Below are positions 10,357-21,969 of a stretch of 64,000 nt of DNA, piece by piece; the stretch's first letter is position 1; every line of letters begins with the position of its first letter. A program made the translations under genes and the position numbers. Source of the stretch: Solanum dulcamara (Eukaryota; Streptophyta; Magnoliopsida; Solanales; Solanaceae); the NCBI RefSeq assembly GCF_947179165.1, contig NC_077245.1:1379001-1443000 (forward strand), read 5' to 3'. Under the pieces are notes generated by a model that saw nothing but the letters and a program-made list of their open reading frames with translations, had not been told where the DNA came from and ran no database searches.

Positions 10357-12458
10357 TTATAAAGCAGCAAGTTTTCCACATTTAATAACATTTGCTGGGA
10401 TTGGAGCTTCATCCCTTGGAGAAATTTTGGAAGGGTCATCCACATCTCCTTTCACCCTTATAGACAATTCTTGTCCAAGATACCATTTTTCTGCATTCTG
10501 TGATCTCAGATTCCACATCCCTTGATTGTCCAACTTTATTAGAATCGCAGTCCATGAATATGGATACACCTGTATTTCCGTTCAGAAATTTAACTTATAT
10601 CTATTGAAAATATACTCTCAGCGCGATTTAACATGTTATAGAAGATTACTTTATAGTGCCTACATTTACGAACCAACTTCTAATAAAAGTTGACAAAACA
10701 ATCACATCTCAAACCTTAATTGTTGAGTGATAAATTGCATCAATCATGTTGTATGTTTCCATCTTCCTATCCTCCCATTTCCCACGTCCCATTCTGCAAT
10801 ACGTTCAAGAATTAGAATAACAACTATGTCTCAATCCCAAGCAATTACCCGACAACAAAGAAGTTGTAGCCATCAGAATGCCACGATTGTAACGAGTCTA
10901 GTGGATTTTGGAAAACAACATGAACGAAATCATGGTATTAGGCATCAATAACTGAGACACCGAGTCTAGGAAGATCATCTACTAGTGCATCAGGAACAAC
11001 ACCAGGCTCGAAAACATCACTTAGCTGGACACTCTGTATCGATTTTGTCCATCCATAGCTGCCTCACCGTTCTGGAGAATTAGTGTCCGGCTTATGTTAA
11101 TGCTGCCATATACATAAGATCCTTGAGGATTATGCCTCGCTGCTCCTACTGATAAATCTGTCCTGTTTCAGTAATTGAAGTTTCAATATCTAAACATTTG
11201 ATACGACACAACAGTTAATTGTTCTATTCTTACAACAAACAAGCATTGTAACATGTTTGTACCAGGGGGTGGAGCTACAGTTCTATTCACTTAATATGTA
11301 TAAATAAGTTATCTGAAAGTCCGTAACCTGCATTATAACATGTTTGTACCTTACTGATAGAGCTTGTTCCATCGAATATCCATACTCGTCCTGAGAAGGT
11401 TCATCAGGGTAAACAGGTGCCAGGGGTTCAACATCAAAACCTGAATAACGGATAATAGCAAGGCCTGAAATTTCCCTCGGGATGAAACGCGAAGAGGCCA
11501 CCATATGATAAGAGCTACCATGGCTATGATTCTTTGCAGTAACAAGAACAGAATAAGATTGACCAACATGGATGTCTAGACTTTGGTGGTATTCTTTTAA
11601 AGTGTAGTCTCCTTCAGTCTCCACCAAAAGCATTTCATGGTCCTGGATTTTGAAATTTAAGGTTGTTTTTAATCCTACGTTCGAGATTCTCAATCTATAG
11701 GCAGCCCAACAGAGAAACAAAAATGTGATAAAGGTACACATTATTAGCCCCTGAAATCAAAGGGAAGCGTGGAATTAGGAATTCCAACAAGGGGATTCAA
11801 AACCACCTAAGATACGAACATGTGACTCAAAGCAATTTTGAGCTAGTACCTTTATCACTACACAAAAAGTTTGGTTTATGTTGAAAGGAATTCAATAATT
11901 TACATATACACAACAACTACACCTCGGTCCCAATAAGTTCTATGCGCTAACAGTATAAAAAAGATTAACACCATCAGGTCACGTAAACTTACCTGGTTGA
12001 AACTCAAAGGTAGCTTGATTTGATCTCATTCTATTGATGAGAATGGCATCTGGAAAAGGCATCTTGCATCCATCTTCTAGAGAAATTCTCAAGTCCTTCA
12101 AAAAAAAATAAAAAATGTTACAACCAGACCACATTGTACATGTTCATAATCTATAGCAATTAGCAATAATACCTATGTTACAACTTTACACATACCTTGT
12201 ACTCATCAAGATACCAATCTCCAATTAGTATATCGTATTCATAATCAGAACGTGGAAATGGAAGAGGGACATTTTCAACGTTGTTAATTCGAATAGGACC
12301 ATAGCCTCGAGCAGCTTTCTGGAAGAAAAGTGAAGGAAAATAGAAGAAACTTCCAATCTGATCTTTCATCTGAAATTTATATGTTCCCAGGCATTATTGG
12401 ACAATTGGTTCCTTCAACTCCATCTTGCCATGAATTCCTCCTTAACTGCACTCCATTC
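10357..12458 (-). pseudogene. SKU5-similar multicopper oxidase pseudogene
   Basis: Minus-strand exon remnants, in order: 12458-12196 (NGVQLRRNSWQDGVEGTNCP, then YFPSLFFQKAARGYGP), 12095-11993 (FPDAILINRM), about 11720-11350 (YRLRISNVGLKTTLNF), 11162-about 11040 (AARHNPQGSYVYGSINI), about 11035-10880 (HDFVHVVFQNP, SWHSDGYNFFVVG), about 10800-10720, and 10569-10357 (WTAILIKLDNQGMWNLRSQN, ending in a stop). The family is extracellular or GPI-linked and largely lacks the copper sites of ascorbate oxidase. Lesions: a frameshift near 12400, where about 5 nt are missing after the CPIMPGN region; loss of an acceptor and odd residues near 11720; a deletion and frameshift near 11035; and an in-frame stop near 10952. 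The signal-peptide exon was not found upstream. The family assignment is firm, and several independent lesions support a dead gene. Confidence 0.8.
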
Positions 12459-12479
12459 CTTATAGTTTTCGCAATATTT

Positions 12480-14300
12480 TAAGTAAAAATCAAGAATACT
12501 TTCATGAATATAAGTTGTTCTAAAGAAATCATGAATATATGAATATGTGGAAAAGCTATATGTAGACCAGAGACGAATTCAGAATCTACAATTAATGGGT
12601 TCAGAATGAGTGTGATCTATGGTCTTGTCCTAAAACTTGATTCATGTCATATTTTCATGCCTATCAAATAAGAGTCCTGAGAGTCCTACCGAGAATACAG
12701 TGTCTAAGGTGTCTTAATTGGATTTATCCCTCAAATGTTAGTGAGAATGTTCTTTCTTTCGAGCCTTCTGCCTTACAACCTATAAACCTTACCTCACTAA
12801 TTTTATTTTCTCTTGGATTTTGTAGTTGTTGTCTCAATAGTTGCATTTCCTATAGTCCCCTTGAAAGGACTTTCATTACATATATAAACTTTTGTTAAAT
12901 CGCATGTGCATACTTAGTTCAAGTTAAAAGTAATGAGTTCAATTGAACCAACAGAACTCGCCTTAAATCTACCTCTAACGTATAAATGGTCATAAATAAC
13001 ATGCTAAGAAATAACTGATAATGACCACATCATTTGTTGTTGTGTTCAGAAGGGGCCTGAAAACTAATTATTGATCATAATAACCTGTTTTCACCATAAG
13101 AAAAAAATAAGGTTATCTTAAATGCTCATTAAGATTAAAACATAGTGACCTCTTTGGGACCTCCAATGTGTGCATTAGAGGAAATTGAAACAACCCAATC
13201 AAAGTGAAGTAGTTTTGAATGGACACTAACAAAAGCAGAAATTGTAAAAATATAAAGGAGAAAATTGGTCTTCATTTCTGTATTTCACTTAATAGTTGTA
13301 AAAACTTTGGAGTAATTATTTCATTAATTTTAGATCATGAAATTAACTAATGTGAAGACATTTGGAAGAAGTTAAATAGTTTAATTAGGGATTTACATTG
13401 AGATATAGGTGGGTCACGAGGTCTGTGAGTAAGATTATAATAGACCTTCGTAAAATTGCTTCATATCTATTTTATAATTGTTCAAAAGACGCAATGTGCA
13501 TTCAAAATCAACGTTTAAAGTTATTAATATTGAACTTATTAAACTTTTATAATTACTAACTCAAAATTTAGTATTCCTAAATGAAAACAACACGCTGAAT
13601 TTTTATGCACATTGCGTTTCATTTTCGATTTGCTTTGGTTTTTGGAATTTTTCTTTATGGCCCCTAACTAGAATTCAAAAAATAAATAGATAAAAGGCTT
13701 GAACAATTAACTAGTATACGTGATAGACTTTAACAACATATCCGGTATGATTCACAAGTGAAATCCGAAGATCCATAACAACACCTTACCCTTATCTTTA
13801 TCTTTATTGGGGATGGAAAAATTATTTCCGATAAACCGGCTCAAAAAAGGAGCAGCCGGAACAGGGTTACAAGAAAATATAAAGATTAGTGGACCTCAAT
13901 GTTGGACCAATAACAAAATAGAGAGCTATTGGGACTTCATTCTTATGGTTACACTTCATATTATCAAAACATTCCTAGCAAATTGCAAGGTTGTTCCTGA
14001 TAGACCCACGACTCAAAAGAGGAGTATCCGAAGCATCAAAACATTCATAGCAAATTGCAATAATTTTTGTGAAGTCGGGCTGCAAAATGCCCAAATAAGC
14101 ACCATTCCCTATCACCCTTGAACATTCACTTCCACTAGAATCTAAATGTATTTGGATGATTATAATATGCTACAGTATAACAATTTACCCAATCACCATA
14201 TGATGGAGAGACTATATACAAAGAGGCTGAAGTTCAAGGATGGAGCTAAGAATCAAGAAAACTAAAAAATGAACTTTTTTTTTGCTTGAGATCTCTCTTT
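12480..14300. other. Intergenic; degenerate SINE pieces at 13835-14060
   Basis: No gene found. At 13835-13860 and 14000-14030 two similar pieces (gataaaccggctcaaaa; gatagacccacgactcaaaa) resemble part of an Au-type SINE body, and both are associated with a repeated 'aaaacattcctagcaaattg' block. The short plus-strand frame across them is not gene-like. Confidence 0.35.
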
Positions 14301-14306
14301 AGCAAC

Positions 14307-14849
14307 TCAAAATGCTGAATGTAAGCCATCTAATATATCCAAAACAGTAGCCTTTGGATGTTGAAAGTCGGTACGAGGAGAGTTACCCATGCTTCTACTT
14401 AGCGCAGCTGACACCTTCTTCCGATTCTTGGGCAAAAGAAACTCCTGGCTTTTGCTTCTTCCGGGAACCAAACATTTGCGTTTCATCACTTCCTCTAGCA
14501 AGTTTCTATCTTCGAGAGAAATCTGAACCTTAGACGGTTTTGAGTTAGTGTTCATCATCACCTCAGTCTGCAGATCAAGTCCTTTGCGTGTTGGTGATCG
14601 TCCTGGGAAAGCCTTGGGACCGTTAAATCTTACCAGGCTGATCAGACGGTGAAGCCATGTCACAAGCTCTAGGACATGGTAGTCCATTTTCTGTTTGTCT
14701 GCATGGTAGAGTGTCTGCAATCGAATGAGGGTAACTTGTGGAGGGTTCTTCTTGCCAAACTCGCTTCTGAAAGAGAAACAACCAATAACATCATAAGCGG
14801 ATCGAAAATTTAAAACTTTAATGTATTCAATCTTTTGAAGTCCTTAACT

Positions 14850-14886
<37 letters not shown>

Positions 14887-17800
14887 TTGTTGAAGAATGA
14901 TATCCACACTGAACTGCAAATGTAAATATTAAATTTTGCGCATATAATGACAGAGAAGTGTGGAACTAACCCAGTATTAGCCCACTCTCCAACCCATCCA
15001 AAGCCTTGGTGTGCCCTGTTATCCAATTGCCAAGAAAGAAAAGGCAAAAATGAATCAGCATATATTACCAAAACTGGTTGAAAGGGGGGTGGGGTGGGGG
15101 CATAATTTGACACTCGGTTCAAAGAAAACTATCGAAACACATACTTTGTAGTATCTGCAGCTACTGGGACAAGCCACTGGAGAGTTTTTTCCATCTCTGC
15201 TTTAATCTGAGGAATTGTGAGCTGCAAAAAGCACAATGTGGAGGAACTATTTTATATAGACATAATACTTAATGCAAACAGAAGAACTAAATTACATCAT
15301 TAAGCCCCGACAAGAGCAAAAGGGAGAAAGGGGAAGAATTAGAAACTAATATGGAGGACAAACCTCTTCCTTTGCATCAACTGCCTGCAGACGTGAACGA
15401 AGGGCTGTTTTTACGGAAGGAGGTAATCCATTATATAATCCATCCCTCATGTTAGGGGGAAGAGAGGTGGGCCGTGAAGCCTGACATGATATCAAATCCC
15501 ATTGTTATGAATAATATTTGGAGCAGTCATAAACAGTGCAATCAGTATCGCTCTAATTCAGCACTAAAACTTACAATGTTATCAATTTGAGTAACTAAGT
15601 TAGCATAGTGTAAAGCAAGACCAGCTACTCCCAATCTTTCTTGTTTCTTCGCAGGCTCCTTGACAGCAGATGTCAATCCTGCAAGAAGCATAAAGATTCG
15701 TCTATATTTAAGAAAACAATCATACTCTGGTAAAGAAGGGACAAAGCGTACATATGCAAGTTAACTCTTGACGTTGTAAATAACAAGAGACATATTCCCT
15801 CAATTTCAATTTGTTCATCGTGTTTTGACTTGGCAAAGTGTTTAACAAAGTAAAGAAGACTTTTAAATCATGTGGTCTTAAACTATAGATATGTAGAATG
15901 TACCAAAATATTCTTTAATATCTTAAATATGTCATGTGTAAAGTTAGAATTAAAGAATTACCAAAAAGTTAACGGAGGGAGTATCTTGACTTTGCCGTAA
16001 TCTCCAGGGGGGGAGTGCTAGGTAAATGTACAGATTAATGATTAGTCACAACTATTTCATCTTTCATAAAATGTTATGCAAATGCAGCGACTCGGGAAAC
16101 TTGGATGCTGAAGATCCAAAGACTGTCCTCCCTTTTTCCTCGGGACTGAATAGTTCTTAGCTTGAGTAATTAATTTTAAATATATCCTTAAATCAGTCAA
16201 CCAATTTTTAAAAAAGCAAATAATCATTCAATTGCCACGTTAGTCAATCGTATAATTAAAATCTTAACGTGTAACTTGACTTTCCCGTTGTTCCATTTCC
16301 CCTTCCATTTTACTTTTTTTCGAGACAGTATATGGCTTAGGATGTTCTTGTAACCATTATTAATGAAAAATAACTCGATAAGTTAAAATGTAACATGTAA
16401 AAGGTTCTGAGGCAAAAGAATCAAAGTGACCAGTGCAATTTAGTGGTGTGGAGCGCAAATGGCCATTTATCACCACCAATGAAGGTCTGATACTCTTGAC
16501 TTCGTTATTTGCAAATAATAAAATGATGATAACGACTGACATCAAATTTGAACTGATCAATAAAAAACTACATGTACTTTCATACCATTGTCCCCAAATG
16601 CTTCCACAATTGCTTGATGTATATAAGTAACAATGTCAACAAGCTTCTCCACAACCTACAATGATTAATTTGGGATCAAAAAAGCGATTATCTCTAAAGA
16701 TAATAACAGCACTCTTAAAAGAAAAAAAGACAGTTTTCATTTCAATAACTAAATAAAATGAATATCTTGTTGCCTCCATGCGCTTAGCAATTTCCCCGGT
16801 AATTTAAAAAAGTTCTCTTTTTACAATGGGTTTTGTTACTTCTATTTTTGGATAAGTGAAAAATTCATTCCTTGAAAATGATATAAAAGATGAGTTTTGG
16901 TCAAAGTACCTCCTCCAAACCCTTAGCCCAAAGAGATTTCTTTTTCAAGCTCCTCGCAATTTTTCTTTGATGTTTTAGCTCACTGTGTAACATCATGAGA
17001 CCTTCGCCTACAAGTGAAAGAGAATGTGTCAATTTGTATGTTAATCTACCAAACTATCAAAAAGAAGAATTGCAAAGAAGACAACTAAAACATTAACAGT
17101 GTAATTTTTCTTTTTTATAGGCAAGCAAAAGATACTACTGATGTGCACATCACTTATATGGTATTTGAGTTGTACATTGCTATTAGCTACAAAAGTCAGC
17201 TTCGTTATCTAATGTGCAAAGAAGAGTGGATGTCTAGAGAATCCATATAGGTTACATCTGTCACAAAAGCAAGTAAAGAGTAAAGAAAATACTCCCTCCA
17301 TTTCTTTTCTTTTTTTGACTTGGCGCCGAGTTTAAGTAAAGACTTTTGAATCTTGTGGTCTTAAATTAAAGATATGTAGAATGTACCACAATGCCCTTTA
17401 ACCTTGCGGTCTTAAACATGTCATATGGAAAGTTAGAATTAAAAAGTTACCAAAAAACGGCATTCTTTTTTAAATGGATTAAAAAGGAAAGTAAGACAAA
17501 CAAATTGAAATGGAGGGAGTAGTTTTTTTTAATTAAATGATTGGTCAGATGAATACCACTAAATTGCAAAAGAGGACTATATTGATGCCAATTTGGAAGA
17601 ATCCCCCCGACAAGAGACTGAAAAGTTAGATCTAGATAAATATACAGAGTGTCACTGGAACGAACCAAATTACCCTCAGTAGCTAGAGAAATACGGCACA
17701 GAAATAATTGTACAGTTGTATGCCTCACTATATTGCTCTTTTCCCACACAAAAAATCCGCATGACATGTTTATTCAAACCTTCATCCAGCTAAGTTTGCT

Positions 17801-20554
17801 ACAAATGATAAATCAGAGAGAACTAAAAAAAGGTAAAACTGACATACCTTTACGAGGTAGATTTAAGGAATCTAATTCCTCAAGTTTCCTCCGATAATCC
17901 TGTTCGAATCTGTCCAGTGCGTGCAGTTCATGATATAATTCCTGTAAAGATACCAGTGGCAGAATCTCATCACCGACTTTGGAATATCAACATAGATGTA
18001 AGAAAAGAGCAAGTAACTTCCCCTCTTGGTGACACACTTCAATTCATACCATTCTTAATATATTTTTTCCTTATACAAGACAGTATAACCATCATAAAGC
18101 AGAAAATATTCTTGCTAGTAAATGCAAATATTGGCAAATCTCATACAATAGGTCTAGTATAACATCAAGGAAATTATAAAGCACTCAAGAGGAAACCAAC
18201 AACATACCTAGTGTGATCCCACAAATGGGGTTGGGGAAGGGTAGAGAGTATGCAGACCTTACCCCTACCTTGTGAGGTAGAGAGGCTCTTCCCAAAAGAC
18301 CCTCGGCTCCCCTCAAGAAGAAACCATATTCCAATATTGTCCCAAAATTATTACAGTTCATATAAGTAAAAAGGATATGAAAAAGATTTCAACTCAAAGA
18401 ACAAAGGAAGAATTTACTTATACTATAAAACACGTATAATGTTGAGAAACAAATACTTGAAGAAAGGCATCATGCACTTCAAAACGAGGTACAAACTTAC
18501 AGAAGTATGCTGAGCCAGAGTGCTCAGTTCCTGCATCATCAATTCAGCCTCTGATCTTAGTTGTTTGTGAATAAGAGTGTCTGAGTCCAACCTGAGAAGT
18601 GGTTACAACTTCTGATAAACATCTTTAATGAAATCAGAATGGTTTGACTCCTCTACAATAAAAAAGGTGTTAGCATACCTGGAAAAATATCGATTTAGGT
18701 TGTGCCATTGTGGGTCTTTACACATATCTCCAAACCTAATGACTTCACGAGAGAAGACATCAAATTCCTCCCTACAGAAAACATAAAAACTTATTTTCAC
18801 CAACGCGTATGCTGCTTACAGCATTACAGCTTTTTGTAGAATTCTGAAAGGTGCCTCCAAATTTGGGGGAAAGGGAACTGTCTACCGGTTGAGAAGCTAG
18901 ACATCAAGTATGGAGTGGATATTTAAAATTCTAACCTTTTGTCGGCAGCAGCAATAGTAAGCAGCTCCTTCATATTAGTAGAAACCAACTGCTGCACTCC
19001 TTTTGAAGGTAGAATTTCCTTCTTTAAATACTCGACATTCTCTTTGGAAAGAGATTGCAACAAATTTGCACCTTTGGTAATAGTATTCGCTACCTCGAAT
19101 GCTAGGATAGATATTTTATTCCCTCTTGATGCCATTCCTGTCATAAAGCCCCCGGAGTTCAAATTTGTCATGCTGCTCCCAAGTGTATCCAATACTTCCA
19201 CTGCTTTCTCTAGGCCGACTGTACTGGCCTTTCCAAGAAAAGAGCTAGGAGCCTATCACAAGAAGAAACCATGTCTTGTTATCTTACAGCAATGCAGTAT
19301 AAAGATTCCAGATTACTTTAAATGTGAAAAACAAGAAAAAGAAAGGAAAACAGAAAGTTGCTCAAACACGGCTCTTGCAGCGAGCTTCCGAGGTTACAAG
19401 AGAAATAGACAATTAATACAATACAAACTTCCAAAAGCATGCCACAATTAAGTTGACTTATATGCCGATTCGGCACGAACCAATCAGTATGGGCTTCTAT
19501 GCAATTTATCTCCAATTCCATGGAGTCATCTCACCCTTTTTGAGAGCAGCCAAAAGTTTCAGCACAAAAAATCATGTCGAGATACTCAAGCTTCCAAATT
19601 GCTGATTTCTCCAGTGCAATCACAATTTTGTGACAGCAAGACCATGTGTTGAGAAGCGGCGAACATCGATAGCATCACCGGTGCTTCGAGTAGGAATTCA
19701 AGAATGCGCAGAATGTCACTTTTACCATACGAACTTGAAATTATGAGTGTATAATCTATGCACAAATATCTATCAAAGGCTCTAATCCATGAACATATTG
19801 ATGGAACTGAATTGGTTAGAGGACTCTGAAATGCTTTCACTTGCCAAAGGCAACAAAACAGAGACTTGCAGCATTGTCCAGCTCTAGCACAACCACATCA
19901 AAGACAAATCACGTTCTATTTTTCAGCAGGACTTACGTATTGGTCCTCTCACTTCTACACAGATTCTAATTCATCCAACCAATGCTTTCATTCAATAATA
20001 ATTCCATCAGCTTCTGAAAAACCTTTACACCTTGAAATTACAAAATGCAGACGTTTTGATTCAAACAAATCTATGCAGTCAACTGACTCTTCCTTCCTAC
20101 TTTCTATCTCTTTTATCCTCAAAAAGAAAATTCTCTCTTTCATGTGTAATGTGATGGGAGGAAATTCGCAATTTTATGATCAGGCGTGCAAGAGTACTTA
20201 GCATTAAAAACACATAGAATAAAAACAACCAGATCAGCTTTGATATGCTATACAACAAGCATCCAAATACATCAACAAAGACTATGTTTCCATAAAAATG
20301 AGTACCTTGTTCCCTCCTGTCCTAGCAGGTGTTGATGGCTTTAACTCCCTCGAAATAGACATATACAATTCACCAGAATCATAGAGATTAGGCGTCCCAC
20401 GAAAAGCACCCACATCAGGATACGAAAAAGATCCATCTTTCTTCTGCTTCTCAATGCTCTTAACTGACTTTAGCTTTTTCGAAGACTCCGATGTGCTCTC
20501 ATGGTGAATTTCAACTCTACTCCTCGCTGTCCCACCTGTACAAACACCTCCCAT
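14307..20554 (-). CDS. PSI1: PSI1-like protein (DUF3475 and DUF668)
   Basis: Complete gene. Twelve minus-strand exons with GT/AG junctions: 20306-20554, 18936-19252, 18679-18771, 18501-18591, 17848-17941, 16910-17007, 16586-16655, 15575-15678, 15364-15480, 15145-15221, 14971-15015 and 14307-14766. They total 1815 nt, giving 604 residues. The start MGGVCTGG matches the conserved family N-terminus and is a likely N-myristoylation site at Gly2; an upstream in-frame Met at 20590 is less likely. DUF3475 begins near residue 130 (ISILAFEVANTITKGANLL). DUF668 lies near 350-440 (GLALHYANLVTQID, GFGWVGEWANTG). Arabidopsis PSI proteins (PSK simulators) promote growth linked to phytosulfokine signalling; that role here is by homology. 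Introns carry an AT microsatellite, two Stowaway MITEs and a SINE. Confidence 0.95.
14850..14883. repeat. (AT)n microsatellite
   Basis: About 16 AT units in the last intron of the PSI1-like gene. Confidence 0.95.
15793..15983. mobile_element. Stowaway-like MITE
   Basis: Element 15795-15981 with TA target duplications at 15793-15794 and 15982-15983. Left end ttccctcaatttcaatttg, right end aacggagggag, an imperfect inverted pair. The body is shared with the MITE at 17292-17519 (atatgtagaatgtacca). It lies in an intron of the PSI1-like gene. Confidence 0.75.
17290..17521. mobile_element. Stowaway MITE
   Basis: Element 17292-17519 with inverted ends CTCCCTCCATTTC and GAAATGGAGGGAG, perfect over 13 bp, and TA duplications at 17290-17291 and 17520-17521. 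It lies in an intron of the PSI1-like gene. Confidence 0.92.
18196..18315 (-). mobile_element. Au-type SINE fragment
   Basis: Contains blocks typical of Au/Solanaceae SINEs in reverse orientation: gtgatcccacaaatgggg, gcagaccttacccctacctt, agaccctcggctc, with a short aacaacatacc tail. Intronic in the PSI1-like gene. Confidence 0.65.
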
Positions 20555-21130
20555 TTTGCTCCCAACACTCAAATGATTAAAAAGATTCAAACTTTACACC
20601 TATCAGAAGCAAAAACAAGAAAAAGAACAAAATCCATCAATCAAATCTATTCAATTTACAAGCTAAAACAATCCAAGAACACCAATCCGATTCTAAAATT
20701 CATTCCATTTTCAATGATTTCAAGGCTAAAACATAAAAAACTAAAAAAGGGTATTCCTTTTTCATCATCCCAAAATCACCAAAGCAAAGTAAACAAGCAT
20801 ACCAAAACTAATCAACTGAACAAGAAGACTGAATTCAGAGAAAAAAGATGAACAAAAATGTAAAATTCTGAAGTGGGGTTTTGGGTTTTCAAGATCATAA
20901 ATGAGACACCAAGAAAAAGATTAGTCAAAAATTAAAAAAATTGAGTAAACAGAGCCCACCTTAGAAGCAATAAGAAGATTCAGAGGACACGGACAAGCCA
21001 GCGGCTGAATTACTTGACCAAAAATTGCTGTTTTTTGCTTACTTTTTTTTGGGGGGGTGAGGGGTTGTACTTTGTGTTGTGTTTATGGTTTGGAAATTGG
21101 GTTTTGGGTTTGACTCTTTGAGGGGAAAAG
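20555..21130 (-). promoter_or_regulatory. PSI1-like 5' leader and promoter region
   Basis: On the minus strand a donor-like TTCTAAG/GTGGGC near 20960 suggests a 5'UTR intron ending just before the start codon. A G-rich stretch (21047-21065 on plus) lies further upstream. No clear TATA box was identified, so the assignment is tentative. Confidence 0.35.
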
Positions 21131-21335
21131 TTCAAAGTTGGGCATAAAAAGTCGTCTTCTTGAAATGTATATTATACCTATCATCAGTTTAAGGAGCGGA
21201 AGAATTGCCCGCCGTCCTTTGCTTTTCTTTTATAAATAAAAATCTGTCTCTATTGTCACCGTTGGTATAAGGAAGGATACTTTTCTTTACCATTATACCC
21301 TTTTCAAATTTTTAGCTGCATTTGATCATATATTT

Positions 21336-21417
21336 TGAATTGAATTTTGAAAATTTATCTATATTTTGAATTGAATTTTGAAAATTTATCTATATTTTGG
21401 ATTGAATTCTAAAAATT
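21336..21417. repeat. Short tandem repeat, about 31 bp x 2.5
   Basis: The block atattttgaattgaattttg with its tail gaaaatttatct occurs twice in a row and is followed by a diverged partial third unit. Confidence 0.8.
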
Positions 21418-21429
21418 TTATCTGTAAAA

Positions 21430-21965
21430 AGAAAGTGAATAAATCTTAAGGGACAAATGGCTTCTTAGTTTCTACTTTTGATGTGCTTTTTATGTGAGGA
21501 TGATTTTTTGGAGTAGTCTAATTCTAAAAAGGAGGTTGTAATTATCATCGAAAATAAATATGATGTGTCGGGTGATAGAAATTTTCTGAGGTCATCTGAA
21601 CAGTCTGACAATCAACAGAAAATGTTGAGCAAAGTTGTTTGACATGCAGAGTGAAGTTAATCTGTAACGAAACACTGATTTTGAATTTTAGTGGAAAATT
21701 ATTTCAAAAAAAAAGTCAATAAATCTAAAGATATAAATGGTTCCTTAATTTTTACTCGGATATGTTTTTTATGTGGGGATAATCTTGTGGATTAGCTAAT
21801 CCTGAGAAAGAGTGTAATTATCGTCGAAAATAAACATGATGTATCGGATAACATGAATTCTCTAAGATCAGCTGAATAGCTTGACAATTACCAAAAAATG
21901 TTGAACAAAACTGTTGATATGCAGAGTGAGGCTAATATGTAACGAGACACTGAATTTGAAAACCT
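21430..21965. repeat. Diverged direct duplication, about 260 bp
   Basis: 21430-21690 and 21700-21965 align along their length: matching blocks include tttttatgtg(a/g)ggat, atcgtcgaaaataaa, gacaat, aaaatgttga and atgcagagtga. Identity is roughly three quarters by eye. No ORF. Confidence 0.75.
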
Positions 21966-21969
21966 TTTA

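Noticed and set aside
10727..10951. Plus-strand frame across the oxidase locus
   Set aside because: Antisense shadow of the minus-strand pseudogene.
13807..14121. 104-codon plus-strand frame
   Set aside because: Overlaps decayed SINE pieces and repeated blocks; no protein family features.
18939..19451. 170-codon plus-strand frame
   Set aside because: Antisense to conserved exon 2 of the PSI1-like gene.
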